From assembly GCA_018340375.1 (NCBI GenBank), contig JAFFJZ010000096.1, forward strand, positions 62,001-126,000: a stretch of DNA of 64,000 nt. The letters are read 5' to 3'. The DNA is from Gonatopus flavifemur (lineage: Eukaryota > Arthropoda > Insecta > Hymenoptera > Dryinidae). Below the pieces are notes generated by a model that saw nothing but the letters and a program-made list of their open reading frames with translations, was not told the DNA's origin and did not search any database. Positions 12,705 through 24,694 of this stretch are shown here, piece by piece (position 1 is the first letter of the stretch; each line of letters opens with the position of its first letter). Position numbers and translations under genes: made by a program.

Positions 12705-12956
12705 CACTGAAAAAAAAATTTATTCCAGTCAAATAAATATTTATTTGTCCCGTAGCAAAGAAATATTCATTAGAATTAACAAAATATTCTTTGGAACCAA
12801 AATAATTTATTTGAATTAAATAGATGGTTCTAATCGTTTATTTGATTCGAATAAATTATTTTGGTTCCGAAGAATATTTTGTCAATTCTAATAAATATTT
12901 CTTTGTTACAGGACAAATAAATATTTATTTGACTGGAATAAATTTTTTTTTCAGTG
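12705..12956. mobile_element. palindromic CACTG-type MITE, 252 bp
   Basis: Nearly the whole element is one hairpin: the left half (CACTGAAAAAAAAATTTATT...) is repeated inverted in the right half, meeting near 12830. It is flanked by TG on both sides, consistent with a 2-bp target duplication. No coding potential beyond symmetric shadows. Confidence 0.85.
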
Positions 12957-13723
12957 TGAAAACCTTTATTGAACACGTTTCCACAACGTCGCACGGTGCA
13001 AATGAATAGAACGAACCGGGACATTTGAGTACACCCATGCAAGAACCGGTTAGCCGCTCGGAAGCGTGGAGAAGGAATCTGAAAGTTGACTCAAGAGAGG
13101 TCGAAAAAAAAATCGGAATTTTGAAAATCCAAAAATACTGAGAGGTAGGGCTTGAAAAATCAATACGAGTCTCTGTTAACGATTTTTCTTTATAATCAAT
13201 AGTTTCCGAGAAAAAAAATGAAAACTCCCTATTTTTTCGTACTAAAATTAATTGTTTTTCAATCTTAAACTCGCCGTAACTCGGGCAATTCTCAACGTAT
13301 CGAGATAAATCTTGCAGATTCTGATTCGTGAGACTTCCCCGAAGACGACCGCGTTCGGAAAAATCGTGAAAGTTGATGACAATTAATTAATTTTTTAATC
13401 CAAAGTGAAAACTATGTTTTCCATGCTTCGCACGAAAGAAGTGTGTCACGAAATATGAGCTACAAAGAACTCCCAGTGACAAAGTTGGTCGTTAGTGTGT
13501 GGACAAACTTTTTGGAAAGTTTCAGATCGATTCGACTATTAGTTTTCAAAATACAGCGAGTTTTCTATGAGCGCGCATCGAAAATTGTTCATAATGTCGC
13601 GTCGTCCACTGGGTGAATATCAACGTCCGTAAGAAAGATTGCGTTCGTTCGATTTCTCAACAAATCTTGCAAATATAGTTCAATGTTCGAATTCTCTGAC
13701 TCAAAAAACATAAACCTACGTTG

Positions 13724-15583
13724 AGGGTTCGAAAGGGCCCATAAGATGGTGACCTTGAATTTGACCTTGAGATCAATTTTGAGCATAATTGATGGTCAAA
13801 GTATGTTTTTTCAAATGGAAAACCCTACGTTTGACCTGAGAAATGGAAAGAGCGGAAAATTTTACGTCCGAATATGTTAACATATCAGGTCATTTGGAGG
13901 TCAAAAAACCATTTTCTATGGATTTTCACGGAAAAGCCTCAAACGAGTTGTTTCTCTGACCAAAGTTATCAAAGTTAAAGTGAAACCCCACGTTTCGACC
14001 TTGAATTCGACCTTGAGAACGACAATGAATGCCAAATTTGAAACAATAATTAAAAAATTATTTATTTTTCCAGTTCGTCGTTTTATAATTACAGATGGCA
14101 CAAATCCGTTGACGGGTAAGACACGCTTATTGCAGGAGATGTTCGAATTGACCGCCATTTACTTTAATACATAACTCCAGCCGGCGTCGAAAGTTTCCAA
14201 GAACAGACTGAAAAACTTCTGCACGAATATTCGCAATTGCGTATCTGATGCGTTGTTGTAGATCCACAGGTGTTGTTGGTCGGTTGGTATAAACGACATT
14301 TTTTACGTAACCCCACAAATAAAAATCTGGAGGGGTGAGATCAGGAGATCTTGCCGGCCACAGTACAAATCCACCTCGACCAATCCAACGATTGGGGAAA
14401 AGGATATTTAGATAATCCCTCACACATCGAGCAAAGTGTGGTGGTGCACCGTCTTGCTGATACCACATCCTCTGCCTAGTTGCTAATGTCACATCTTCCA
14501 TGAGAACTGGTAATTCGTTCTGTAAGAACTGTAGATAATTAGGACCGTCAACAGTTCCATCAAAAAAATACGGCCCAATAACTTGATTGTCTAGAATTCC
14601 ACACCAAACATTTATACTCCACCGATGCTGATGATCAACTTGTTGAGTCCAGTGCGGGTTTTGCGCTGACCAATAGTGGCTATTGTGACGATTTAACAAG
14701 CCAGTACTTTGAAACGTTGATTCATCACTGAAAAGAACATATCGAAAGAAATCGGGCGCTTCGTTCAACCTCTGTAAAGCCCAATGGCAAAAGTGAACTC
14801 GATTCTGCATATCTTGTTGAGATAATTCTTGGGTCAGTGTGATGTGGTACGGGTGATATTGAGCAGCTTGTAGAATTCTGTGTGCCGTACTGCGTGGAAT
14901 ACCCAAATCGCGTTCAATATCACGTAAACTAACATGAGGATTCATGTGTATTATTGCTAAAACAGCAACGCATCGAGGGTCGTTAAAGTTGAAACCTTGA
15001 TTGTTTCGGCGTTGACCAATCCTTCCTTGTCGACAATTTCTTTCAACTTGGCGAATGACTTCTGGAGAAGGATGATGCCGCCGATCTTCAAACCGCTCTC
15101 TGTACAATCGTGACGCTCTTTGATACACTCCGCGACACTCACCCAAGATCATTAAAATATCAACACATTCGTTAGGTGAATAAACCATTTTGAACCCGCA
15201 CTTACACCGTAAACGATGAAAACTTCTTAATGATCATTTTCGTACTGATATGAAGAATAAACTCTGAAGGTTAGTTCTGTTTACTTTCAATTCGAGGTCG
15301 AAACGTGGGGTTTCACTTTAAGTTCAATAACTTTGGTCAGAGAAACAACTCGTTTGAGGCTTTTCCGTGAAAATCCATAGAAAATGGTTTTTTGACCTTC
15401 AAATGACCTCTAAATGACCTGATATGTTAACATAGTCGGACGTAAAATTTTCCGCTCTTTCCATTTCTGAGGTCGAACGTAGGGTTTCCCATTTGAAAAA
15501 ACATACTTTGACCATCAATTATGCTCAAAATTGACCTCAAGGTCAAATTCAAGGTCACCATCTTATGGCCCCTTTCGAACCCT
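13724..15583 (-). mobile_element. mariner-superfamily element with long TIRs
   Basis: TIRs of about 290 bp (13724-14012 and about 15296-15583) begin AGGGTTCGAAAGG and carry several GACCTTGA/TTGACCT-type motifs. They are highly similar but not identical. Between them lies a full-length transposase on the minus strand. The target duplication is not obvious. Because the coding region is complete, this is the best candidate for a recently active element in the window. Confidence 0.85.
14127..15188 (-). CDS. mariner-superfamily (IS630/Tc1-like) transposase, 353 aa
   Basis: The frame runs from an ATG at 15188 to a TAA at 14127 without interruption. The N-terminal 130 residues form the DNA-binding part, with a helix-turn-helix visible at HVSLRDIERDLGIPRSTAHRIL. 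The DDE/D catalytic core follows: first Asp in FSDEST, second in QQDGAPPH, third in the SPDLTPPDF motif before LWG. Counting from the second Asp, 41 residues lie before the last one, so the spacing reads DD41D. Proteins of this type are common in insects. It would cut and paste the surrounding element via its TIRs. No stop, frameshift or missing catalytic residue is seen. Confidence 0.93.
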   Translation of the reverse strand: MVYSPNECVDILMILGECRGVYQRASRLYRERFEDRRHHPSPEVIRQVERNCRQGRIGQRRNNQGFNFNDPRCVAVLAIIHMNPHVSLRDIERDLGIPRSTAHRILQAAQYHPYHITLTQELSQQDMQNRVHFCHWALQRLNEAPDFFRYVLFSDESTFQSTGLLNRHNSHYWSAQNPHWTQQVDHQHRWSINVWCGILDNQVIGPYFFDGTVDGPNYLQFLQNELPVLMEDVTLATRQRMWYQQDGAPPHFARCVRDYLNILFPNRWIGRGGFVLWPARSPDLTPPDFYLWGYVKNVVYTNRPTTPVDLQQRIRYAIANIRAEVFQSVLGNFRRRLELCIKVNGGQFEHLLQ

Positions 15584-15714
15584 ACAACTTTTATCTGAAC
15601 AATTTTTTTCACCCTCCATTCCCTGAAGAGTTATTCAGCTGTCCTGTTTCAAATGGGACGCCCTGTATAAGCTTGAGCGATACCTATGGAAAATGTCTTG
15701 ATTTTATATTTTTA

Positions 15715-17792
15715 CACTGAGAAAAATTATCTACTATAAATTGCTAGACTCGCTAGTATATTGAGGATATACTTGCATTTTAAGGTTATATACCAAACAT
15801 TCTGATCAAAAGCATCAGACTTTCTATTATAAAATGTCATTATCCTACCATTAACTCCCAGAAAGTCTGGTACTTTTGAAGAGAATGTTTGGTATACAGG
15901 GTGATTCAAAATTCCCGCACTCTTTTTTGGGAGTAGATTCCTGATGAAATTCTGAAACGATTTTTCCTTTTGCACAATGCTCTCCGACGCATGATTTTCG
16001 AGATATAATTAATTGAAGTTGACTAATTATGAGGTGGATCCATCGGTCATTCAGGAGCGTCATAACAGAACAAGAGAGGAAGGTGCTTGCAGAGGGCGAT
16101 CATACGATCAGCTGATCGGTATAATCGATACGATTTACCAACATACAAATTGGTAAATTTTCTATGTAGAACGATTGAATTCGTCGACACTGTGGAAAAA
16201 TTGATTATTGTCATGAACTCTTATCACGATATGCTGTAGGTGAAAGTTGTAATTTCAGTAATGATTTTTATTACGCAGACAAATGTAAAATAGTGTTATT
16301 TCGTAGGGATAGGGATTCAAGTGGGAGAAAAAAGTATAACTACTCGTTTTCAATCAGAATTTTCATGTAAAGAAGAAAACATGAGAATTTTCATTCATCC
16401 GATACCCAATTTGAACGGTTTGATTAGTAAGTTTAACACAAGAGATTGGATTCCGAATCCTGTATTCTGATTGGTCGAGAATCAATGTATGTTAGATCAA
16501 TCCTCGGCCGTTTCAAATGATTCTTCTGGAGAATGTGTTTTCGACTCATCCCAACCACAACATTGAACAATGATGAATTCATTCGAATTCACCCTTTCTA
16601 CATCATTCGATGATTATAAAGGGTTTATCGAACGTTAATAACTTACTTGAGATCACTCAAGATCATCCATGTTTAAATCAAAATCTAATTCAAATTGTGT
16701 GCAAGTTCGAGCGCGTTCCTACATTGAGAAAATGTATTGGTAAGACAATTCTTCTTCCATTTGAAATAACAATATGCCCTTTGAAGTCATATGTGCTTCA
16801 GATGAAACTGTTTCGAACTGTCACCTGATTTTGATCGTATCACGAATGGTTGATTCAAGCTAAACAAACCGTATGTGATTACAATGTCAAACAAGTGCAA
16901 TGATTGGGTCGTATACGATGTCACACCTTGTATTTTCGTCAAAATTGATGGATTCTGCAAGTTGAAGTAAGTTATTAACGTTCGATAAACCCTTTATAAT
17001 CATCGAATGATGTAAAAAGGGTGAATTCGAATAAATTCATCATTGTTCAATGTTGTGGTTGGGATGAGTCGAAAACACATTCTCCAGAAGAATCATTTGA
17101 AACGGCCGAGGATTGATCTAACATACATCGATTCTCGACCAATCAGAATACAGGATTCGGAATCCAATCTCTTGTGTTATACTTACTAATCAAATCGTTC
17201 AAATTGGGTATCGGATGAATGAAAATTCTCATGTTTTCTTCTTTACATGAAAAATCTGATTGAAAACGAGTAGTTATACTTTTTTCTCCCACTTGAATCC
17301 CTATCCTTACGAAATAACACTATTTTTCATCTGTCTGCGTATTAAAAATCATTACTGAAATTACAACTTTCACCTACAGCATATCGTGATAAGAGTTCAT
17401 GACAATAATCAATTTTCCCACATTGTCGACGAATTCAATCGTTCTACATAGAAGATTTACCAATTTGTATGTTGGTAAATCGTATCGATTATACCGATCA
17501 GCTGATCGTATGAGCGCCCTCTGCAAGCACCTTCCTCTCTTGTTCTGTTATGACGCTCCTGAATGACCGATGGATCCACCTCATAATTAGTCAACTTCAA
17601 TTAATTATATCTCGGAAATTATGCGTCGGAGAGCATTGTGCAAAAGGACAAATCGTTTTAGAATTTCTTCAGGAATCTACTCCCAAAAAAGAGTGCGGGA
17701 ATTTTGAATCACCCTGTATACCTTCAGAATGCAAGTATATCCGCAATATACTAGCGAGTCTAGTAATTTATAATAGACAATTTTTCTCCGTG
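15715..17792. mobile_element. palindromic CAC(T/G)G MITE split by a foldback
   Basis: The outer parts (15715-15896 and 17721-17792) form a palindrome of about 254 bp starting CACTGAGAAAAAT and ending ATTTTTCTCCGTG, flanked by TA on both sides. An 1820-bp element is inserted in it. Confidence 0.8.
15897..17716. mobile_element. 1.8-kb foldback element nested in the MITE
   Basis: Two arms of roughly 890 bp are inverted copies meeting near 16800. The ends read CAGGGTGATTCAAAATTCCC and its complement, flanked by TATA on both sides (15893-15896 and 17717-17720). Arm differences are scattered single bases, so it is a recent insertion. Open frames at 15851-16063 and 17550-17801 are mirror images of each other, not genes. 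Confidence 0.85.
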
Positions 17793-17974
17793 TACAAATA
17801 AAAATATATGAATAGGTAATAAGATATGATGATAATAAAAACAACAATAACAACAACAATAATAATAATAATACACGATCAATAATAATGTTCACAATCA
17901 AGGATTATTTTTAGAGTATTTTTCTGTCTAATAGAACAAAGTACAAAGTAATGAAATTATAGTTGAATTTTGGA

Positions 17975-18109
17975 GGTAAGGGGTCTTCTGACCAAAAAAG
18001 TTTTTGGCCGAATGGACATGATTTGACAATCGCTAGTGATTCTTTAGTGTTCTCTGAAATCGATTAGTGATTGTCAACTCATGTCGATTTGGCCAAAAGA
18101 CCCCCTACC
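17975..18109. mobile_element. GGTARGGG palindromic MITE with 9-bp TSD
   Basis: The ends are GGTAAGGGGTC and GACCCCCTACC with an inverted interior. The flanks AATTTTGGA at 17966-17974 and 18110-18118 are identical, a perfect 9-bp target duplication as seen for Mutator-like elements. A relative lies at 37230-37386. Confidence 0.85.
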
Positions 18110-18169
18110 AATTTTGGAATATCCTGAATACAAAATTTGCTACAATATATTCGGGAGCTCTAGTGGATC

Positions 18170-18298
18170 ATGCATACATACATACATACATATATGTATA
18201 TATACATATACAAATATACAAATATACACACGTAAATTCATTCATACATCTATTTACACATATATACATACACATATCCATGTTTATATCTATATACC
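18170..18298. repeat. CATA/TATG microsatellite
   Basis: Imperfect tetranucleotide (CATA)n run interspersed with TATA. The open frames here are repeat artefacts. Confidence 0.9.
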
Positions 18299-18845
18299 GG
18301 GTGTTTCATAGTTCACTGCAAGAATTTTACAGGCGTATTTCCGGTCTGAAAAATTTGTGTTGAGTCTTAGTTTCTGAGATAGGAGCATTTTTAGAATTTT
18401 TTTCAAATCCAAATCATTCAAAAGCACTGTGTGTGACATATTTGAGCTTAACACGATTCGTCAAGTTGGAAAATCGTGGATCTCTGAGAAAAAAATCAAA
18501 GTATCCAGTCATCCCATGTTTTGTAGCTATAATAACTGAAAGTTGCTGGATTCTGATCGGCTGGAAGCCAAAACATTTCAAATTGCTATAACCTCGAATC
18601 GAAAAATGACAGAATAGTACATTTTTTCCAGAGATTCGCCGTTTCCTAACTTAGCCAATGGTGTCAAGCTCAAGTATGTAACACACAGTGCTTTTGAATG
18701 ATGTGGATTCGAAAAAAAAAATATAAAAATTCTAATATCTCAAAAACTAAACCTCGAAAAAATTTTGCCAAATAGGAAATCATTACATTTTGACTGCAGA
18801 ATAACGCCTGTGAAGTTTTTTCAGTGAATTATGGAACATCTAACT
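18295..18845. mobile_element. TIR element, about 545 bp
   Basis: Diverged inverted ends: the left has GTTTCATAGTTCACTG plus ACAGGCGTATT, the right has the complement of AATAACGCCTGTGAAG plus CAGTGAATTATGGAAC. The interior also shows inverted blocks around the CACTGTGTGTGACA and GTAACACACAGTG motifs (near 18425 and 18690). No coding region. Confidence 0.6.
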
Positions 18846-19935
18846 TGATTCATACTTCAGAGAGTTGAAATAACCTCCCTCTTCTTTCGGAAAAAGTAGA
18901 ATTGATTGTTTATGAATCAACCAACTACATCTGCTTCTACCTGATTGTACCCTCATGGGCACCCGATTAGGACCTGATCGTTTATGCGTCACATTCTACA
19001 TCGATTCCTTACTTGGCCCTGATTTGTTTGAATTAGGCCCTAATTGAATCCTGATCAATTTTTCCACACGGGGTACTATAATCGTCCCGCAGAACCACTT
19101 ACCGGTTCAACTACCATCGTTCCTTGAAGGAGATTGATGCCCCCTGTTTCTTCGTCGATTGACGGTAACTTGAATCTTTCGAGAATTGGTTGTATGATTC
19201 GCGCTACCCCACCGTCGACAGCTGGTGATTGGAAGATTGACGACGGGGGGCTTTCGAGTTTTTTGACGATTTTGAGACAAACTTAGCCGATGATTTGGTT
19301 GCAGGTTTGAGATCTTTAGAAGACCGGGAAGTTCAAGGGACTTAGCTGTTTTCAAAGTATCATCCAGGTCTTTCCCAAATAACCAGTCATCAGCACTAGT
19401 AGCGTTTAATGTTTCTTTCAGAGCAGTATTGATATTAGAAGAAATGATTAAACGTCTTGTTGAGATTTCATCACGTTGAAGGTCTACTAGAATACGTCCC
19501 ATATCACTCAAGTTAGAAATCAAACTGAGTGAATCTAAAGTGACACCCTTGAGAAGATTAGACAGCATGGAACCCAATGTGGATAAACAAACTGAAACTT
19601 TGCGCTGTTTATCAGTTATTCTATTGTCTCTAGAGATGATTGGTTCTAAAACCGAAGCTTTCATTTCAGCATTCAGTTTTGGAGACTCGAATATGACGCA
19701 ATTTTCTGGTGTGAGGTGTCTTCTGAAGAGACTTTTTCTCTCTTCTTCAGGTAAACCCTTCTTGATGATATCTTCCCAGCGAACAACAATGTCGCTATGA
19801 AGAGGAGGAGCATGTTAGTTTTCTGTGTCCAAACGTTTACCTATAGCTTCCAAAATTTCAGGAAGAAGGGCTGGTTCGTTTGATTTCTCCTGATTCACGT
19901 TATTGGATTTTTCTGATGATAACCTCCCACATAAC

Positions 19936-20123
19936 AACAGAGGTTATGTCGTTCCAAAAGTATTCTAAAAGATATCTTTAAGATGTCTTATGCAACATGA
20001 AAAGAACGATTTAAGAAAGATTTGTTCTTGAAAAAGGATCTTCCTTAAATTCTTCTTTTTATGTTGCATAAGATATCTTGAAGATATCTTTTAAAATACT
20101 TTTTGAACGACATAGCCTCTGTT
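19936..20123. mobile_element. 188-bp foldback MITE inside the gag-like gene
   Basis: Inverted ends AACAGAGGYTATGTCGTTC with a palindromic interior (AAAGATATCTT blocks). It separates two parts of the gag-like reading frame that make sense when it is removed. Confidence 0.8.
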
Positions 20124-20928
20124 CCTATATGAGCTTATGATTGATGGGTTGCTCGATTGAGAATCATTTGATGGAACATTTGATGAATTCACTGTAAAGA
20201 ATTTTCTGAAAATTCAGATACTGGAGTGTCTGAATTTTCAGACTCGAGTTTCTAAAAGGCAAATTTAGATAAGGTTTTCTGAAAATTCAGATTTGATATT
20301 TAGAATATTATATTTATTATATTATATTAGATACCAAGTTCCTAAAAAATTAGAGAAAGTTTCATGTTCATCACCAATACTTTAAAAATTAAGAATCTGA
20401 ATAATTTAAGAAACTTACACTGAAAACACGCGCAGAATCGGTGCGCAGTGAATCGGCTTGCATTATTTTGTATGACGGTCGATGAACGGTAAGTAAAGGT
20501 GAGTTGCAAAATCAAATTCAATATCATTTATTTTGATGAACAAATACTTACTGCACCAACAGTAATTACATGTTGTGCAATGTAATTTGAGCCAAATTAA
20601 TTTATAATGTGACATGAAATGTATTGTGGGATTCGGTAAAAAAAATGTTAAAAATGTGAAGTTAACCTCTTTGCCATTGGAACAAGAATCGTCTCTGAAT
20701 ATGACAATCAGAAAATCTCATGACGGTGGTATGAATAAATGATCAAAAGAAGGATGATACATTGAGATTTTTGAATTGAAAATGATGAAAAAAACATCCA
20801 ATTTCTGAATCAGATGTTCTGATTTTTCGTGGATCATAAAATCAATTTCAAGTGGATTTATATTCACTGAACCACATGAACATGTAGTAATTATTGCGAT
20901 TAGTTTGAAACTCAGAGAATGTGGTTTA

Positions 20929-22514
20929 AAAAACTACATTATTTCCATTTACTTTGTCTTCAACTATTTGTAATAAAAGAGATAGAACTGTGTGCTATGA
21001 GATCAAGTCTAATTAGGGCAAGGAATAAGCGATGAGTATGTGAAACATGTACTAAATGCTCCAATGAAAAGTTCCACAGAGAATAACATTGAGTGATTCA
21101 ACATGGAACAACTTATATAATTTCTACCAGATCCAACTGATGCCATTAATTTCTGTATTATGTTATAGTTTAGTGAAAATCAGTGTTTGTGAGATTGATA
21201 TTCTGATTTATCAAAAACCAAAAATTAAATCATTTTCAAGAAATTGATTTTCACTGAATTATAACAAAATACAGAAATTAATTCCATCAGTTTGATTTGG
21301 TAAGAATTATATAGGCAGGGTTGTATATTGCATCATGTAGGGTTATGCTTTGTGAAATGTTTCATACTTACATACTTATCGCTTGATTCTTTCATCAATT
21401 GAACCTTTTGTTTTAGAAGACAAAACGATCTCTTTCATCACAAATAGTTGAAAAAAAGTACATGAGAAGGATAACATATTATAGTTTCATAACACTTTGA
21501 AACAATATTTTCTGGTATTCAAGGAATCAAAAATCAATCTCAATAATATTGATTCTCACTGAAGCATAAGAAAATACAGTAATTACTGCCATGAAAAGAA
21601 TATCGTTTCCATAGTTTTATGTACTTTTATTCAACTATTTGTGATGAGAGAGATAGTTTTGTCTTCTACGATGTACATTTAATTGGTGTAAGAGTCCAGC
21701 GATGAGTATGTAAGACTTGTACTGAGGGTATCGATGAAACATTTCACAAAGCGTAACCCTACATGATGCAATATACAACTCTGCCTATATAATTTCTACC
21801 AAATAAAACTAATGGCAGTAATTACTGTATTTTCTTATGCTTTAGTGAGAATCAATATTATTGAGATTGATTTTTGATTCCTTGAATACCAGAAAATATT
21901 GTTTCAAAGTGTTATGAAACTATAACATGTTATCCTTTTCATGTACTTTTTTTCAACTATTTGTGATGAAAGAGATCGTTTTGTCTTCTAAAACAAAAAG
22001 TTCAATTGATGAAAGAATTAGGCGATAAGTATGTAAGACTGCTACTGAAGGTATCGATGAAACATTTCACAAAACGTAACCCTACATGATGCAATATACA
22101 ACCCTGCCTATATAATTTTTACCAAATCAAACTGATGGCATTAATTTCTGTATTTTGTTATAATTCAGTGAAAATCAATCTCTTGAAAATGATTTATTTT
22201 TTGGTTTTTAATGAATCAGAATATCAATCTCAAAAACATTGATTTTTACTAAACTATAACATAATACAGAAATTAATGGCATCAGTTGGATCTGGTAGAA
22301 ATTATATAAGTTGTTCCATGTTGAATCACTCAATGTTATTCTCTGTGGAACTTTTCATTGGAGCATTTAGTACATGTTTCACCTACTCATCGCTTGATTC
22401 TTGCATACTTGCATTAGACTTGGTCCCATAAGACACAATTCTATCTCTCTCATCACAAATAGTTGAAGGAAAATTAAATGGAATTAAAATAGTCTTTCAA
22501 ACCACATTCTTTAA
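20929..22514. repeat. 1.6-kb compound palindrome
   Basis: The two halves are inverted copies meeting near 21720. Each half contains a smaller inverted pair sharing a CAACTATTTGTGATGA block, so the unit is a palindrome of palindromes. It sits centrally in the 3.4-kb element. Confidence 0.8.
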
Positions 22515-22896
22515 TTATTCTTTATACATTCTTATAATTTTATACGTGCTAATTTGATTTCTCTTTTACCCAAATTTACGTTTCATTTTTTGGAGATATA
22601 TGTTCTATGTATTAAGAAAATTGTAATGCTGCTTACCATAATTCTTCAATACACTGTTTTGGTAATAATCAAATAGATAGATTTTGTGGGTTTCCATACC
22701 TTCATCATACAAGATGAAGTTATAGAGATGCATAAAATCCTATATAATGTTATCAAAACAAACGTTATGAATGTTCCAGATACATGTCTTCAATTTTTTT
22801 CATCTGGGAAGTGTAAAATTTCCAGATACATTCCACTTGGGTTTTCGAAACTTCATCTACGTCACTATTCTTGGGAAAAAAATCGGTAATGATATG

Positions 22897-22934
22897 GTAT
22901 GCGGTCTACTACCCACTACCGTAGACCGCATATT
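22897..22934. repeat. 12-bp perfect stem-loop
   Basis: TATGCGGTCTAC and its exact complement GTAGACCGCATA are separated by 11 bases. GC-rich against the local background; role unknown. Confidence 0.7.
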
Positions 22935-23149
22935 ATACGTTTACCGAAGAATCTCCGGAATTAAAAATTCTGGCTCTTTAGTGACATAGATAAAATCTCG
23001 AAGAACCATCCCTGAAATTTGGGATTTTTTTCATGAAATCAGTTTCCAGTAATTTGGTAGGAAAAACGTGCTCGCGCATGGTAACTATCGCATCCTCTTA
23101 GTATTCAATGCGCATCTCTCAAAATTGAGAAAAATATTCCTTTCAGTTC

Positions 23150-23440
23150 AGAAAAATGTTTCTTACAATTGAGAGAAAATATCTTTGAATTCAGAAGACT
23201 ATTTCTTACAATTCAAACAAATATTTTCGACAATTCAGAAAAATGTTTCTTACGATTGAGAGGAAATATCTTGAAATTCAGGAGACTATTTCTTACAATT
23301 CACACGAATATTTTCGACAATTCAGAAAAATGTTTCTTACGATTGAGAGAAAACATCTTGAAATTCAGAAGACTATTTCTTACAATTCAAACAAATATTT
23401 TCGACAATTCAGAAAAATGTTTCTCATAACTCAGAACAGC
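23150..23440 (+). repeat. 93-bp tandem repeat, about 3 copies
   Basis: Units share CAGAAAAATGTTTCTTACRATTGAG-type sequence and keep a reading frame because 93 is a multiple of three; this yields a repetitive 86-residue open frame that I do not consider a gene. Confidence 0.85.
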
Positions 23441-24694
23441 ATGTCTAAAAATTAAGAAACATGAATCTTGCATTGATTGTGAATATGTTTGATGACTCAG
23501 AAACATGCGTTTGAAAATCCAGAAATAAGTATCTTAAAATTCAGAACAGAAATGTTTCTGAATATTCAGACTCAGTGACTGTAAAAAATTACAGTCACTT
23601 TTTTCTTAATTTTCAGTCAAAATTTTTTTACAGTGTTCTCAGGTGAATTAGTCAACGTATTGTTAGATAAAGTTGGCTGAGATTCAGTTGACCGTGGAAT
23701 AACAGCAGGAGTGATTGATGGATTTGCTGGTAATTTTACGGGTGGATTAATTGTAGAACCATCTAAGTTGTCAATTGTAGAAACTGATGGTGGAGTTTTA
23801 CCCCTATCAGAGTTTTTCGAACGCTGCGACGACAAAGTCGTATCAATGCCCATTACTGCAGTTATTGGAGGTCTATCTCTTGATGAAGACTTAGAATATC
23901 GTTGAGTCCGATGAGAAGATTTTTCACGCCTGCGATGGGACCATGATGCAAACGATGGTGAGCGCGACGATGCGAACGTTGATGAGAACTATCGTTTGAA
24001 TTTGATCTAAGTCTTTTTGATGATTTCGATCGAGATCGAGATCGAGATTTATCTGTAATGAATACATAGAGACTGTTGGAGTTCATCCTAGTTGGAACCA
24101 AATTTCTTGGTTAGACTGATTTGAGTGTTCTTGACACTATTTCATTATGGAACATAAAAGTGTTTAGTGAGTTGCACTATACTTTTCAATTATAATCTCC
24201 ATGAAACTTGTTCATTTTGTATATGAAATTATAATAAAAGACGTTACTTGAACGTAAAATGACTTTACTTGAAGGATGTTAAAAGTATTAATTAACTAAC
24301 GAATTAAGATGACTTTCACCACCAATCCATATATCCAACATGTCACTTTTTTCAAACTTACAATGCTTCTTGCGTAAGTAATTAATTTCTTCATCTTGAC
24401 GATCTAATTTTCGTTTTAGTCTTCGTATTTCAGCAATGACATCCAAATCTTGATTATTACTCATTGTATTAATTATAAATAATAAGAATTATAAAGAATA
24501 CGTGGAATTCGTTGAGCACAAACAAAAGGAATGAGGATCGTGTTAACTGAATGCATTATCAGAGTTAAGTGAGCAAGTAACGATTTTTCTCATTGCTCAC
24601 TTTAAAATTGTGGCATTCCGAGCTGAAATCAGGGTACTACAATTGGTGATCTTGAGGAGGAGGCGCGGAATACAATTCAACTTTTAAGCGCATA

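Larger units (their letters stand above)
9603..13690. repeat. old long inverted repeat hosting later insertions
   Basis: Sequence at about 9740-9776 that continues after the piggyBac-like insertion at 11553-11850 matches the reverse complement of about 13250-13562, with many substitutions. Shared stretches include a CTCGATACGTTG block and the ATCGATCTGAAA block. The right arm lies just outside the 13724 mariner. The middle (12000-13100) contains one palindromic MITE and short open frames I cannot identify. Confidence 0.5.
20190..23635. mobile_element. 3.4-kb CACTGTAAA-ended element inside the gag-like gene
   Basis: The ends are CACTGTAAAGAATTTTC and, inverted, CACTGTAAAAAAATTTT, flanked by TT on both sides. 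The gag-like gene continues on either side, which fixes the insertion. The interior holds many TTCAGAA-type motifs near both ends, a 1.6-kb palindrome (20929-22514) and a 93-bp tandem repeat. No transposase frame is seen, so it is non-autonomous. Confidence 0.75.
19104..24464 (-). pseudogene. DIRS-like gag gene, spliced, split by two insertions
   Basis: Exon 1 starts at the ATG at 24464 and gives a short coiled coil. A donor GTGAAAGT at 24319 and acceptor ACAG before 24052 remove 267 bases and join in frame to an Arg/Ser repeat domain. A frameshift near 23990 separates this from a Ser/Pro-rich part. A 3446-bp element (20190-23635) then interrupts the gene, the frame resumes at 20189, and a 188-bp MITE interrupts again (19936-20123). 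The conserved part lies at 19935-19104: KKGLPEEERKSLL, TPENC and DDWLFGKDL motifs, with one in-frame TAA at 19817-19815. This coiled coil, RS domain and core layout matches, from memory, gag-like proteins that precede reverse transcriptase in insect DIRS-type retroelements. No reverse transcriptase follows here. Confidence 0.6.

Noticed and set aside
23169..23455. Repetitive 86- and 70-residue open frames
   Set aside because: They result from a 93-bp tandem repeat whose length is a multiple of three.
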